Part shown: positions 38,198 through 46,637 of the stretch, in pieces
How the letters are laid out: each line of letters opens with the position of its first letter
How positions within the stretch are numbered: position 1 is the first letter of the stretch
Assembly (NCBI GenBank): GCA_963750045.1
Contig: CAVVPD010000003.1
Location: 248,001 to 312,000 of the forward strand
Source: DASUAS01 sp963750045
GTDB taxonomy: Bacteria; Actinomycetota; Acidimicrobiia; IMCC26256; DASPTH01
DNA length: 64,000 nucleotides
Direction: 5' to 3'
Position numbers and translations under genes: made by a program
Notes under the pieces: model-generated
The model's input: only the letters and a program-made list of their open reading frames with translations
The model's database searches: none
Told to the model about the DNA's origin: nothing

Positions 38198-38833
38198 TCA
38201 GCTCACGCCCGCCGGCACACCGACGGCCGCGAGATCGCGGTTGGTGATCACCTCGTCGACGATGCCGTATTCCTTGGCTTCGTTCGCACCCATGATGAAG
38301 TCGCGATCGGTGTCGTGCGCGACCTTGGCGACTTCCTGACCCGAGTGGTGCGCCAGGATCTCGTCGAGCGACTCGCGCATCCGCACGATCTCCTTGGCCT
38401 GGATCTCGATGTCGACCGCCTGCCCCGACGCACCACCGTGCGGCTGGTGGATGAGCACCCGCGAGTGCGGCAGGATGTAGCGCTTCCCGGGCGTCCCGGA
38501 GGCGAGGATGACCGCGGCTGCCGACGCGGCCTGGCCCAGGCAGATGGTCGAGACGTCCGGCTTGATGAACTGCATCGTGTCGTAGATCGCGAACAACCCG
38601 GTGATCTCGCCACCGGGCGAGTTGATGTAGATGGAGATGTCCTTGTCGGGCTGCTCGCTCTCGAGGTGGAGCAGCTGCGCGATGACCACGTTGGCGACGA
38701 GATCGTCGATCGGTGTGCCGAGGAAGATGATCCGGTCCTGCAGCAGCCGCGAGAAGATGTCGTTGCGGTCGGGGCCCCGCGGTGTGTCCTGGGTGACGTT
38801 CGGGACGTAGACGTTGCGAATGGGCTCGCTCAC
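38198..38833 (-). CDS. clpP: ATP-dependent Clp protease proteolytic subunit
   Basis: Serine peptidase ring subunit of 211 residues. Catalytic Ser104 in CLGQAASAAAVIL, His129 in VLIHQPHGG, and Asp in the HDTDRDFIMGANEAKEYGIVDEV region. Only one clpP is present here, whereas many Actinobacteria have a clpP1-clpP2 tandem; a second copy may lie elsewhere. The GTG at 38833 overlaps the tig stop (GTGA). Confidence 0.96.
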   Translation of the reverse strand: MSEPIRNVYVPNVTQDTPRGPDRNDIFSRLLQDRIIFLGTPIDDLVANVVIAQLLHLESEQPDKDISIYINSPGGEITGLFAIYDTMQFIKPDVSTICLGQAASAAAVILASGTPGKRYILPHSRVLIHQPHGGASGQAVDIEIQAKEIVRMRESLDEILAHHSGQEVAKVAHDTDRDFIMGANEAKEYGIVDEVITNRDLAAVGVPAGVS

Positions 38834-40266
38834 TGCGCTTGCTCCTGTTCCTGTGCTTCCGGTTCCTCTGCGGTGTCTTCGGTGCTGGTGTTCGGGGATT
38901 CGGCTTCCGGGGACCCGGAACTCTCGGATGCGGCGGGTTGCGGGAGCGAGAGGTCGACGGGCTCACCGTCGGCGTCGACCACGTCGGCGTGCTCGATCAG
39001 GAACGCGAGTGCCTTCCCACGTGCGATGTCCGAGCGTACCGCCTCGACAACCCCGCGCCGTTCGAGATCCTTCCGGACCTTGGCCGGCTTCTCGCTCATC
39101 CGCTCGGCGAGCTGCTCGATCTCCGCGTCGAGCTCCTCGTCGGTGGCCTCGATCGATTCCTGGACGATGACCGCCCGCAGCGCGAGGTCGGCGCGGACCG
39201 CCTCGGTGGCGCCCGCACGGATGCTCTCCACGAACTCCTGCTGGTCCTGGCCGGTGGCCGCGAGGTACTGGGGGATGGTCATCCCGATGCCCTGCTCCTC
39301 GAGCCGGTGCGCGAGATCGTGGAGGCGACGCTCCATCTCGCTGCTGACCAGGGTCTCGGGCACGTCGTCGGCGACGAGCTCGGCCGCGGCCTCGAAGATC
39401 TTCTCGCGCACCGCCATCGACGCCTGGACCCGCGCGTAGACGTCGAGCCGCGTCCGGACGTCGTCCTTCAACGCGTCGACGGTCTCGAACTCGCTGACCT
39501 CGCCCACCCACTCGTCGGTGAGCTCGGGCAGCACCTTCTTCTTCGCGTCCTTCACCAGGACCTGAAAGGCGACCTCCTCGCCCGCCCGGTCGCCGAAGCG
39601 CTCGGGGAGCGCGTCGTCGAACTTCAGGATGTCGCCGGGACGCTTGCCGTGCAGCTCCGCGTCGAGCTTCGGCACCACGATGCCCGAACCGACCTCGTAG
39701 AGGTAATCGGTGGCGGTGAGTCCCTCGACCGACTCGCCGTCGACGGAACCCTTGATGTCGATCTCGGCGAAGGCGCCGTCGGTGAGCGGCTCGGACGAGT
39801 CCGCGAGGTCGGCGAAGCGCTCGCGCAACGAGTCGACCTGCTGGTCGACGGTCTCCTCGCCGACCTCGGGCTTCTCGATCTCGATCCGCAGCGCGTCGTG
39901 ACCCTCGACCGTCACCTGGGGACGTACCTCGACGACGGCGTCGAACTCGACGTCGCCTTCGTCTTCACCCGCGGTGATGTCGATCTCGGGCGGCGCGATG
40001 ACGTCGACGTCTCGGGCGACGACCGCTTCCGCGTAGTACTCGGGGAGCGAGTCGCGCAGGGCCTGGTCGCGGGCGATCTCGGTGCCCATCCGAGCCTCGA
40101 GCAGGCGCCGGGGTGCCTTGCCCGGGCGGAACCCCGGCATCTTGACTTCCTTGGCGAGCTTGCGGAACGCGGCGTCGATCGCCTGCTCGAAGTCGGCGGC
40201 CGGGATCGCGACGTGGAGGCGGACCTTGTTGCCTTCGAGCTCTTCGACGGTCGTGGTGAGAGACAT
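38830..40266 (-). CDS. tig: trigger factor
   Basis: Ribosome-bound chaperone of 478 residues. N-terminal ribosome-binding domain with FRKLAKEVKMPGFRPGKAPRRLLEARMG, central FKBP-like prolyl isomerase domain (about 150-235), and helical C-terminal arms. The last 35 residues are acidic and Glu/Gln-rich (EDTAEEPEAQEQEQAQ). The ATG at 40266 gives the conserved MSLTTTVEELEGNKVRLHV start. First gene of the tig-clpP-clpX unit. Confidence 0.96.
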   Translation of the reverse strand: MSLTTTVEELEGNKVRLHVAIPAADFEQAIDAAFRKLAKEVKMPGFRPGKAPRRLLEARMGTEIARDQALRDSLPEYYAEAVVARDVDVIAPPEIDITAGEDEGDVEFDAVVEVRPQVTVEGHDALRIEIEKPEVGEETVDQQVDSLRERFADLADSSEPLTDGAFAEIDIKGSVDGESVEGLTATDYLYEVGSGIVVPKLDAELHGKRPGDILKFDDALPERFGDRAGEEVAFQVLVKDAKKKVLPELTDEWVGEVSEFETVDALKDDVRTRLDVYARVQASMAVREKIFEAAAELVADDVPETLVSSEMERRLHDLAHRLEEQGIGMTIPQYLAATGQDQQEFVESIRAGATEAVRADLALRAVIVQESIEATDEELDAEIEQLAERMSEKPAKVRKDLERRGVVEAVRSDIARGKALAFLIEHADVVDADGEPVDLSLPQPAASESSGSPEAESPNTSTEDTAEEPEAQEQEQAQ

Positions 40267-40336
40267 GGGGCTGCGCAGTCTATTGCCTGGGTCCCCCGGT
40301 TCCGGCACCTCTCGGTCAGGGACCCAACTCTCTCGG

Positions 40337-40795
40337 TCAGAGACCCAACTTGGTGAAGTCCCAGCTCGCGATCTTCGCCGGCGTGAGCTTCAACCAGGCG
40401 TGACGGCCGTCGTGGAACATCGTGTCGCCGCCCTGGTACTTCGCCGCGAAGCGCCGTTCGGCGTCGGCCAGCCCTTCGTCGGGCTCGCCGGTGCGGGGCA
40501 CCTCGCCCACGACCTCGACCCGGCCGGAGATCTCGACGCCTCGCAGTTCGGTGTACTCCTGCCCCGCCTCGACCAACACGGCCACCCGCGGGTCCCGTTG
40601 GAGGTCGGTCCAGCGCTGGCTGCGGGTGATGGAGTAGAGCCAGAGGCATTCGCCGTCCCACACGAACCACAGCGCGGTGGCGTGCGGGCCGTCGTGGCTC
40701 ACCGTTGCCACCGTGCACGTGCGTTCGGTCGCGAGGTACTCGTCGAGCTCTTCGGCGGTCATCGCGATCTTGCGGCCACGCCGTTGCTCCTGCAT
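40337..40795 (-). CDS. pyridoxamine 5'-phosphate oxidase-fold (PPOX class) protein
   Basis: 152-residue split-barrel flavin- or F420-binding protein. Features: CTVATVSHDGPHATALWFVWDGECLWLYS, LQRDPRVAVLVEAGQEYTELRGVEISGRVEVV, FHDGRHAWLKLTPAKIASWDFTKLG. Close relatives include F420-dependent reductases of Actinobacteria, but cofactor and substrate cannot be decided. The start at 40795 (MQEQRRGRKIAMTAEELDEYL) is chosen; an upstream in-frame extension runs toward the tRNA. Confidence 0.85.
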   Translation of the reverse strand: MQEQRRGRKIAMTAEELDEYLATERTCTVATVSHDGPHATALWFVWDGECLWLYSITRSQRWTDLQRDPRVAVLVEAGQEYTELRGVEISGRVEVVGEVPRTGEPDEGLADAERRFAAKYQGGDTMFHDGRHAWLKLTPAKIASWDFTKLGL

Positions 40796-40851
40796 CACAG
40801 CACCGTACAACGGCGGGTCGCCGACCACGGTGCCGTAACCTGGGCTGCTGC

Positions 40852-40923
40852 CGGGGAGTAGCGCAGTGGTAGCGCACCTGCTTTGGGAGCAGGAGGTCGG
40901 GGGTTCAAGTCCCCCCTCCCCGA
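40852..40923 (+). tRNA. tRNA-Pro (TGG)
   Basis: 72-nt cloverleaf: acceptor CGGGGAG/CTCCCCG, anticodon stem CCTGC/GCAGG with loop TTTGGGA (anticodon TGG), T-arm GGGGG-TTCAAGT-CCCCC, discriminator A. CCA is not encoded. Confidence 0.97.
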
Positions 40924-40952
40924 CACCGGTCGCGCACTCCGGCGGCGAACAC

Positions 40953-41023
40953 GCGGGTGTAGCTCAATGGCAGAGCCTCAGACTTCCAATCTGATGACGG
41001 GAGTTCGATTCTCCTCACCCGCT
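40953..41023 (+). tRNA. tRNA-Gly (TCC)
   Basis: 71-nt cloverleaf: acceptor GCGGGTG/CACCCGC, anticodon stem TCAGA/TCTGA with loop CTTCCAA (anticodon TCC), T-loop TTCGATT. It lies 29 nt after tRNA-Pro and is probably cotranscribed. Confidence 0.97.
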
Positions 41024-41171
41024 CGCACGGTCAGGACAACCAGGCGTCCACTCGACGTTGCGTACGCCGAGGAGCATGAGGACGACTCGTTCGGCGCCGC
41101 ACCCGCGCGGGACCGCTCACGGCTCGCGCCGCGACGGCCACGCCCTCACTACCGGAACACGTACCGGTCGG

Positions 41172-41245
41172 CGCCCCCGGCAGGACTCGAACCTGCGACC
41201 TCGTCATTAGAAGTGACTTGCTCTGTCCAGCTGAGCTACGGAGGC
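41172..41245 (-). tRNA. tRNA-Arg (TCT)
   Basis: 74-nt cloverleaf on the minus strand: acceptor GCCTCCG/CGGGGGC with one G-T pair, anticodon loop CTTCTAA (anticodon TCT), T-arm GCAGG-TTCGAGT-CCTGC. The outermost anticodon-stem pair is A-G. A PD-(D/E)XK endonuclease gene starts about 50 nt away on the other strand. Confidence 0.95.
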
Positions 41246-41288
41246 AACGACAGGTCAACGATATCTGCCGCCGTCACTGTCAGACGGG

Positions 41289-41294
41289 TATTCT
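41289..41294 (+). promoter_or_regulatory. -10-like box TATTCT before the endonuclease gene
   Basis: TATTCT ends 7 nt before an in-frame GTG (41302). That spacing fits a leaderless transcript starting at that GTG, in which case the ATG at 41296 would not be used. No clear -35 element. Confidence 0.35.
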
Positions 41295-41295
41295 G

Positions 41296-41727
41296 ATGGT
41301 TGTGCGGCCCCACCACACCAAGGACAAGGGCGACCTCGGCGTCGCACACGCGATTGCCGATCTGGTCGATCAGGGTTTCGTCGTCCTGACTTCGCTCTGC
41401 GAACACGCGCCGTTCGACCTCGTCGGCTACCGGGACGGCGCGTTCGTCCGCGTTCAGGTGAAGTATCGGACCCTGTCGTCGAGCGGGACGATCGAGGTCC
41501 AGTTCAAGAGTTCATGGTCGGACTCGAAGGGAACGTACGTACGGCCGCTCGACAAGGACGAAGTTGACGTCGTCTGCATCTACTGCCCCGACACCGGCGC
41601 GTGCTACTACGTCGACCCCAAGCAGTTTTCACGGTCGGTGTCGTTGAGAGTCACCCCGAGTCGCAACCGGCAGGAACGCAACGTCCTCCGAGCGGAGCGA
41701 TTCCGAGCCGTTCCAGCCATGGTGTGA
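41296..41727 (+). CDS. PD-(D/E)XK endonuclease-like protein (group I intron endonuclease-related family)
   Basis: 143-residue nuclease-fold protein. Family motifs: KDKGDLGVAHAIADLVDQGFVVLTSLCEHAPFDLVGYRDGAFVRVQVKYR, where the Asp of FDLV and QVK form the PD-(D/E)xK site (Q in place of E/D, as I recall for this family). The C-terminal half is rich in Tyr, Asp and Lys. Free-standing copies occur near tRNA genes and intron remnants; here tRNA-Arg lies directly upstream in opposite orientation. Composition is visibly less GC-rich than neighbours, hinting at transfer. The start may be GTG 41302. No intron is visible in the tRNA. Confidence 0.75.
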   Translation: MVVRPHHTKDKGDLGVAHAIADLVDQGFVVLTSLCEHAPFDLVGYRDGAFVRVQVKYRTLSSSGTIEVQFKSSWSDSKGTYVRPLDKDEVDVVCIYCPDTGACYYVDPKQFSRSVSLRVTPSRNRQERNVLRAERFRAVPAMV

Positions 41728-41818
41728 CGCGTTCGCCGATCTCACGGATCATTCGTCGTCAACTACTGCTGCGTTCTGTCGCTGCGTCGTTCTGACCACG
41801 TCGGTAACCTCAAGCCCC

Positions 41819-42964
41819 ATGCGACGCACCCACTTTACCGAGGAACACGACCTGTTCCGCGACAGCTTCCGCACGTTCGTCGAGCGGGAGATGGCGCCGC
41901 ACCACGCCGAGTGGGACGAGGCCGGCATCGTGCCGCGGGAGCTGTTCGCCACCGCAGGGGCCGCAGGCTTCCTCGGCATGGCGGTTCCCGAGGCATACGG
42001 AGGCGGCGGCGTCGACGACTTCCGCTACAGCCAGGTGATCGGCGAGGAGCTGCAGTACGCCGGGGTCGCGTCGGCGGGCCTGGGCATGACCCTCCACACC
42101 GACATCTGCCTGCCGTACTTCCTGTCGCTCGCCAGCGAGGAGCAGAAGGCGCGCTGGTTGCCCGGCATCGTCGCCGGCGAGCTGATCACCGCCATCGGGA
42201 TGACCGAGCCCGGCATCGGCTCCGACCTCGCGTCGATGAGCACGACCGCGCTGCGCGACGGCGACCACTACGTCGTCAACGGCGCGAAGACGTTCATCAC
42301 CAACGGCATCAACGCCGACCTCGTGATCACCGCAGTGAAGACCGATCCCACGCAGCGCCACGCAGGGATGAGCCTGCTCGTCCTCGAACGCGGCATGGAG
42401 GGCTTCGAGCGCGGGCGCAACCTCGAGAAGGTGGGCCTGCACGCGCAGGACACCGCCGAGTTGTTCTTCACCGACGTGCCGGTACCGGTCGAGAACGTCC
42501 TGGGCGTCGAAGGCAAGGGCTTCGCACACCTGGTCGACAACCTCCCGCAGGAGCGGCTGTCGATCGCGGTGTCGGGTGTCGCCGCCGCCGACGCCGCGCT
42601 GCGGTGGACCCTCGACTACGTGCAGGAGCGCAAGGCCTTCGGCTCGCCGATCGCGTCGTTCCAGAACACGCGCTTCGCGCTGGCCGAGATGCGCACCGAG
42701 ATCGACGTGTCGCAGGTGTTCGTCGACCGCTGCGTCGGGGCGCTCAACGAGCGCGAGCTCTCGGTGGAAGAGGCCGCCGAGGCGAAGTGGTGGTGCACCG
42801 AGTTGCAGAAGCGAACCGTCGACCGGTGCGTGCAGCTGCACGGCGGCTACGGCTACATGCTCGAGTACCCCATCGCGCGCGCGTACATCGATGCGCGGGT
42901 CACCACGATCTACGGCGGCACCACCGAGATCATGAAGGAGATCATCGGCCGGTCGCTCACGTGA
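41819..42964 (+). CDS. acyl-CoA dehydrogenase
   Basis: FAD-dependent alpha,beta-dehydrogenase of acyl-CoA thioesters, 381 residues with the three usual domains. Motifs: AIGMTEPGIGSDLASM, GAKTFITNG, RKAFGSPIASFQNTRFALAEM, LHGGYGYMLEYPIARAYIDARVTTIYGGTTEIMKEIIGR. The medium-chain catalytic Glu position (YEGT) is Gly here; Glu245 in NLPQERLSIAVSG fits the alternative helix-G base used by isovaleryl- and long-chain enzymes. The substrate may thus be branched or long-chain. It stands alone between the endonuclease and a strong hairpin. Confidence 0.93.
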   Translation: MRRTHFTEEHDLFRDSFRTFVEREMAPHHAEWDEAGIVPRELFATAGAAGFLGMAVPEAYGGGGVDDFRYSQVIGEELQYAGVASAGLGMTLHTDICLPYFLSLASEEQKARWLPGIVAGELITAIGMTEPGIGSDLASMSTTALRDGDHYVVNGAKTFITNGINADLVITAVKTDPTQRHAGMSLLVLERGMEGFERGRNLEKVGLHAQDTAELFFTDVPVPVENVLGVEGKGFAHLVDNLPQERLSIAVSGVAAADAALRWTLDYVQERKAFGSPIASFQNTRFALAEMRTEIDVSQVFVDRCVGALNERELSVEEAAEAKWWCTELQKRTVDRCVQLHGGYGYMLEYPIARAYIDARVTTIYGGTTEIMKEIIGRSLT

Positions 42965-42986
42965 CCGGTCGCCGGAGGGCGACCGG
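42965..42986 (+). terminator. hairpin terminator of acyl-CoA dehydrogenase gene
   Basis: Perfect 9-bp stem CCGGTCGCC / GGCGACCGG with a GGAG tetraloop, beginning on the base after the TGA stop. No T-tract follows. Position and strength make termination likely. Confidence 0.65.
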
Positions 42987-43090
42987 GTCGGCACGGTTCT
43001 CGCGCAGTTCTCACGCAGTCCACACCTCCTCTTGACACGAGGGGCGCACGGTGGACCTCGACACCACGGAACCCCCCGAATCGAGGCCCC

Positions 43091-43552
43091 ATGAGCACCG
43101 TCCACGACACTCGCCCCGCCCCGTCCCGCCTGCGGCGCTTCCGGCTGATCCCGGGCTCGGGCACCGGCCCGGACCGGGTGGTCCCGGAGCCGCCACCCAA
43201 GCAGGTGTCGCTCTCGCCCCACGCGGCCCACTGGCTCGAGCCCCTCGGCGAGGCGCTCGGGCCGTCGTACCGGGTGGTCGTCGGTGCCCTCGAGCCCCCG
43301 GCGGCGATCGTCGTCGACACCCGCGAGGAGGACCTCGAACGGCTCGTCACCCAGCAACGACCGGTAACCCGGATCATCGTCGTGCACCGGGGCCACCCTT
43401 CCGAGCAACCGGTGTCGCCGGCGTCGTTGCTCGACCTCGGCGCCGACGCCTACCTCGCGCCGGTGTCGCTCCCCGCGCTCGCCGCCCACGTCAAGGCGTT
43501 GACTCGGTCCTGGGACACGTTCCCGCCCCGGCGGGTGGATCAGACCGCGTAG
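43091..43552 (+). CDS. hypothetical protein with receiver-like (CheY-fold) half
   Basis: 153 residues, no firm family. The first 35 are basic and Pro-rich. The rest reads like a degenerate response-regulator receiver: YRVVVGALEPPAAIVVDTREEDLERLVTQQRPVTRIIVVHRG followed by SLLDLGADAYLAPVSLPALAAHVKALTRS, which parallels the GADDYLxKPFxxxELxARVRALLR end of receivers. The phospho-acceptor Asp and the Lys are not clearly kept (APVS where xKPF is expected), so signalling by phosphorylation is doubtful. Its last 13 nt overlap the end of modC on the other strand. Confidence 0.6.
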   Translation: MSTVHDTRPAPSRLRRFRLIPGSGTGPDRVVPEPPPKQVSLSPHAAHWLEPLGEALGPSYRVVVGALEPPAAIVVDTREEDLERLVTQQRPVTRIIVVHRGHPSEQPVSPASLLDLGADAYLAPVSLPALAAHVKALTRSWDTFPPRRVDQTA

Positions 43553-44592
43553 ACCGAGAGGTCGGTGGCCTTCACCGTGGCCCACACGTCGACGCCCTCG
43601 TGGAGTCCGAGCTCGCCCACCGCCGCCGCGGTGACCTCGGCCACGACCGGTACCGGACCGTCGACGTGGATGCGGACCCGGTCGCCCAACAGGTCCGCGC
43701 CCCCGACGAGCCCGCGCCAGACGTTGCGCGGGCTCCCCTCGGGGTGGGCCCGGTGGAGGCTCACCGAATGGGGCTGGATGGCGACGTACACGTCGCCCTC
43801 GGCCGCGTCCGCGGTGACGACGACGCCACCGCTGTCGAGCAGCACCTCGTGGCCGTGCCCGGTGCCGCGCAGCAGGTTGAGCCCCACGAGGTCGGCGACG
43901 TAGCGCGAGCGCGGCGCGCCGGCCACCTCGCGGACCGATCCCGACTGGGCGACGCGTCCATGCTCGAGCACCACCAGCCGGTCGGCGAGCGCGACCGCGT
44001 CGAGGAGCTCGTGGGTCACGAGCACCCGCGCCCCCGAGAAGGTGCTGAGGTGGCGCCGCAGGTCGCGTCGCAGCTCGGTGCGAGCGCCGACGTCGAGCGC
44101 GGCCAGGGGCTCGTCGAGCAGCAGGAGACGCGGCTGGGTCACCAGCGCGCGCGCGAGCGCGACCCGTTGCTGCTGGCCACCGGAGAGCGCGGTTGGCGAG
44201 GTGCCCGCACGCTCCGCCAGCCCCACCCTGCGCAACCAGTCGCTCGCCCGCCGGCGCGCCTCCGCCCGAGGGATCCCGCGGCTACGCAGGCCGAACGCGA
44301 CGTTCTCGAGCACCGTGAGGTGCGGGAACAGCAGGTAGTCCTGGAACACCACGCCGACCCCGCGGGCTTCGGGCACCACGAAGGTGCCGTTCGCCGGATC
44401 GTCGACCGGGTCGTCGCCGAGCACGATGCGACCGGCGTCGATCGGCACCAGCCCGGCCAGCGCGCGGAGCAGCGTCGACTTCCCGGCACCGTTCGGCCCC
44501 AGGACCGCGACGGTCTCGCCGTCGGCCGCTTCGAGCTCGACCCGGAGATCGAGCGCCCCGAGCCGGACCTCGAGATCAGCCTTCAGCGTCAC
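43540..44592 (-). CDS. modC: molybdate ABC transporter ATP-binding protein
   Basis: ATPase of the molybdate importer, 350 residues. Walker A VLGPNGAGKSTLL, Q-loop VVFQDYLLFPHLTVLENVAFGL, signature LSGGQQQRVALARAL, Walker B LLLLDEPLAALD, H-loop VTHELLDAV. A C-terminal Mop/TOBE-type region (about 285-350) may bind molybdate. GTG start at 44592 overlaps the modB end by 17 nt. Last gene of the regulator-modA-modB-modC operon. Confidence 0.92.
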   Translation of the reverse strand: MTLKADLEVRLGALDLRVELEAADGETVAVLGPNGAGKSTLLRALAGLVPIDAGRIVLGDDPVDDPANGTFVVPEARGVGVVFQDYLLFPHLTVLENVAFGLRSRGIPRAEARRRASDWLRRVGLAERAGTSPTALSGGQQQRVALARALVTQPRLLLLDEPLAALDVGARTELRRDLRRHLSTFSGARVLVTHELLDAVALADRLVVLEHGRVAQSGSVREVAGAPRSRYVADLVGLNLLRGTGHGHEVLLDSGGVVVTADAAEGDVYVAIQPHSVSLHRAHPEGSPRNVWRGLVGGADLLGDRVRIHVDGPVPVVAEVTAAAVGELGLHEGVDVWATVKATDLSVYAV

Positions 44593-45385
44593 GCAGACCC
44601 CCGAACCAGTGGTCGCGCAGCGACGCCAGCACGATGATCGAGATGAGGAGGAGCACCAGGCTGAGCACGATCGCCACCGGTTGCTGCGACTCGAGCAGGT
44701 CGTAGACCGCGAGGGGGAGCGTCTGGGTCCGGCCCTGGATGTTGCCGGCGAAGGTGATGGTGGCGCCGAACTCGCCCAGCGCCCGCGCCCACGCGAGGGC
44801 GGTGCCCGCGATCAGCGCGGGCGCGATCATCGGCACCGTCACCCTGCGGAACACCGTCCACCGCCCCGCACCGAGGCTGGCCGCGGCGTCCTCGTAGCGC
44901 CGATCCATCGAGCGAAGGCCCGCCTCGACCGTGATCACGAGGAACGGCATCGCGACGAACGTCTCGGCGAGCACCGCACCCCACTTGCTGAACGTGAACT
45001 GGAAGCCGAACACGTCGTGGATCCAGCCGCCGAGGAGCCCGCCGTTGCGCTGGAACGCGAAGAGCAGCGCCATGCCACCCACCACGGGTGGCAACACCAT
45101 CGGCAGCACGACGAGCGCGCGCACCAGAGCCCTTCCCGGGAACCGGGCCCGGGCCAGCACGTACGCGAGCGGCACGCCGAACACCACCGCGCACGCGGTC
45201 GACCACAGGGAGCACTCGACCGACAAGCGGATCGCGTCCCGCGCCGCCGGGGTGCCCAGGTCGTCCCAGACCTCGCCCCACGGTGCGCGGATCAGCAACC
45301 CCACGAGGGGCAGCACGAAGAACGCGATCGCGACGCCGGCCAGGAGCACCACGACGAGGGGCGTTCCCCGCCCCCGCCGCCTCAT
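44576..45385 (-). CDS. modB: molybdate ABC transporter permease
   Basis: Integral membrane permease of 269 residues with about six helices. The EAA loop coupling to ModC reads EDAAASLGAGRWTVFRRVTVPMIAPALIAG, and LPMVLPPVVGG and ALAWARALGEFGATITFAGN are typical of molybdate/tungstate permeases. It lies between modA (25 nt) and modC (overlap). Confidence 0.93.
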   Translation of the reverse strand: MRRRGRGTPLVVVLLAGVAIAFFVLPLVGLLIRAPWGEVWDDLGTPAARDAIRLSVECSLWSTACAVVFGVPLAYVLARARFPGRALVRALVVLPMVLPPVVGGMALLFAFQRNGGLLGGWIHDVFGFQFTFSKWGAVLAETFVAMPFLVITVEAGLRSMDRRYEDAAASLGAGRWTVFRRVTVPMIAPALIAGTALAWARALGEFGATITFAGNIQGRTQTLPLAVYDLLESQQPVAIVLSLVLLLISIIVLASLRDHWFGGLRDAEG

Positions 45386-45410
45386 CCTCGACGGCTCGGT
45401 CGTCGACGGC

Positions 45411-46211
45411 TCACTGGAGCGGCGGCGAGAGGAACCCGTAGCTCGCCAGCGTCTTGCGGCCCGCGCGCGACACGGTGTACTTCACGAACGCGTCGGCCAG
45501 CTCGCGGTGCTGCGACGCCGCGAGCGGGGCGATGGGGTAGATCGCGTAGACGTTGAGCCAGGGCGGGATCCGCACCGCTTGCACGCTCGCACCGGCAGCC
45601 TTGGCGTCGGTCGTGTAGACGATGGCCGCGTCGGCGTCGCCGGTCGTCACCGCGGTCAGCGTCGCCTTCACGTCGGCGCCCTTGGTGATCTTCCCCGGTG
45701 GGATCGTGATCCCCGCCTGCGTCAGTGCCTGCGCGGCGTACTTGCCGCACGGCACCGCGTCGGCGCACAACGCGACGGTCCCGACGTCGGCGAGGTCGGC
45801 CAGTGACTTCACGTGCCTCGGGTTGCCCTTCTTGACCACGATGGCGAGCTCGTTCGCCGCGAAGACGGTCGGCTCCGCCGTGACCTCGCCGCCCGTCACG
45901 ACCTTCTGCATGTTCGTGCCGTCGGCCGACGCGAACACGTCGGCGGGCGCACCCCCGTGGATCTGCGTCACGAGGGCAGACGACGCGCCGAAGTTGGTGG
46001 TGACCGTCACCTCGGGGTTCGCCTGCTGGAAGTCGGCCGCCAACGCGGTGAACGCGTCGGTGAGCGACGCCGCCGCCGACACCGTGATCGCGCCGGCGAG
46101 CGGCTTCGCCTTCGCCGCCGACGCCGCTCCGGTTCCCTGGACGCCGAACGTCATCGCCGCGAGACCGGCAACGACCGCGACGCGGGTTCGAATTCCTGAG
46201 ACGCCGCTCAT
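45411..46211 (-). CDS. modA: molybdate ABC transporter substrate-binding protein
   Basis: Exported binding protein of 266 residues for molybdate or tungstate. The N-terminal signal peptide (TRVAVVAGLAAMTFGVQGTGAASA) is Sec-type and lacks a lipobox Cys. The mature part starts ITVSAAASLTDAFTALAADFQQANPEVTVTTNFGASSALVTQIHGGAPADVFASAD, the ModA core with its Ser and Ala oxyanion-binding loops. Good ribosome site (GGAGG) before ATG 46211. First transporter gene after the regulator gene, 13 nt apart. Confidence 0.93.
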   Translation of the reverse strand: MSGVSGIRTRVAVVAGLAAMTFGVQGTGAASAAKAKPLAGAITVSAAASLTDAFTALAADFQQANPEVTVTTNFGASSALVTQIHGGAPADVFASADGTNMQKVVTGGEVTAEPTVFAANELAIVVKKGNPRHVKSLADLADVGTVALCADAVPCGKYAAQALTQAGITIPPGKITKGADVKATLTAVTTGDADAAIVYTTDAKAAGASVQAVRIPPWLNVYAIYPIAPLAASQHRELADAFVKYTVSRAGRKTLASYGFLSPPLQ

Positions 46212-46224
46212 CCCTGCCCTCCGC

Positions 46225-46623
46225 TCATTCCGGTCGCGGGACTTCCACGATCACGTTCGTCGACTTCACGACCGCCACCGCGAGATCGCCGGGCTCGATC
46301 CCGAGCTCGTCGGCCGCCTCGCGGGTCATCATGGACGTGACGCGGTGCGGCCCCGCCTGGAGGTGCACCACCGCCACCAGCCCGTCCTTGTCCACCTGGG
46401 TGACGATGCCGGGAAACCGGTTCCGTGCCGACTCGATCACCGGCGACTCGGCCGCGGTGGGGGCCGTCTCGGTCAGGAAGCGGGCGAGCTCGGCCCCCTC
46501 GATGAGCCGCTCACCCCCGCCGCGCCGCCGGGCCCCGAAGCGGCCCTCGTCGGCCCACCGGCGCACCGTGTCGGGGCTCACCCCGAGCAGCTCGGCGACC
46601 TGCCCGACTCGGTAGCTCGTCAT
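46225..46623 (-). CDS. molybdate-responsive HTH/TOBE regulator
   Basis: 132-residue two-domain protein. Residues about 1-55 form a MerR/excisionase-type helix-turn-helix (TSYRVGQVAELLGVSPDTVRRWADEGRFGARR). Residues about 68-132 form a TOBE/Mop domain (SARNRFPGIVTQVDKDGLVAVVHLQAGPHRVTSMMTREAADELGIEPGDLAVAVVKSTNVIVE) that binds molybdate in related proteins. It is thus an analogue, not a homologue, of E. coli ModE. As first gene of the mod operon it likely controls its own transcription. Confidence 0.88.
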   Translation of the reverse strand: MTSYRVGQVAELLGVSPDTVRRWADEGRFGARRRGGGERLIEGAELARFLTETAPTAAESPVIESARNRFPGIVTQVDKDGLVAVVHLQAGPHRVTSMMTREAADELGIEPGDLAVAVVKSTNVIVEVPRPE

Positions 46624-46631
46624 GGAGCGGG

Positions 46632-46637
46632 AGCATA
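46632..46637 (-). promoter_or_regulatory. -10-like box TATGCT of the mod operon
   Basis: On the minus strand TATGCT ends 8 nt before the regulator ATG, fitting a leaderless mRNA. TTGCAG lies 19 nt further upstream as a weak -35. The 135-nt divergent gap to the aldehyde dehydrogenase should also hold the regulator's operator; no clear palindrome was found. Confidence 0.35.

Noticed and set aside
41031..41258. Minus-strand open frame translating to SSAGQSKSLLMTRSQVRVLPGAP
   Set aside because: This is the well-known false peptide from reading through a tRNA (tRNA-Arg here).
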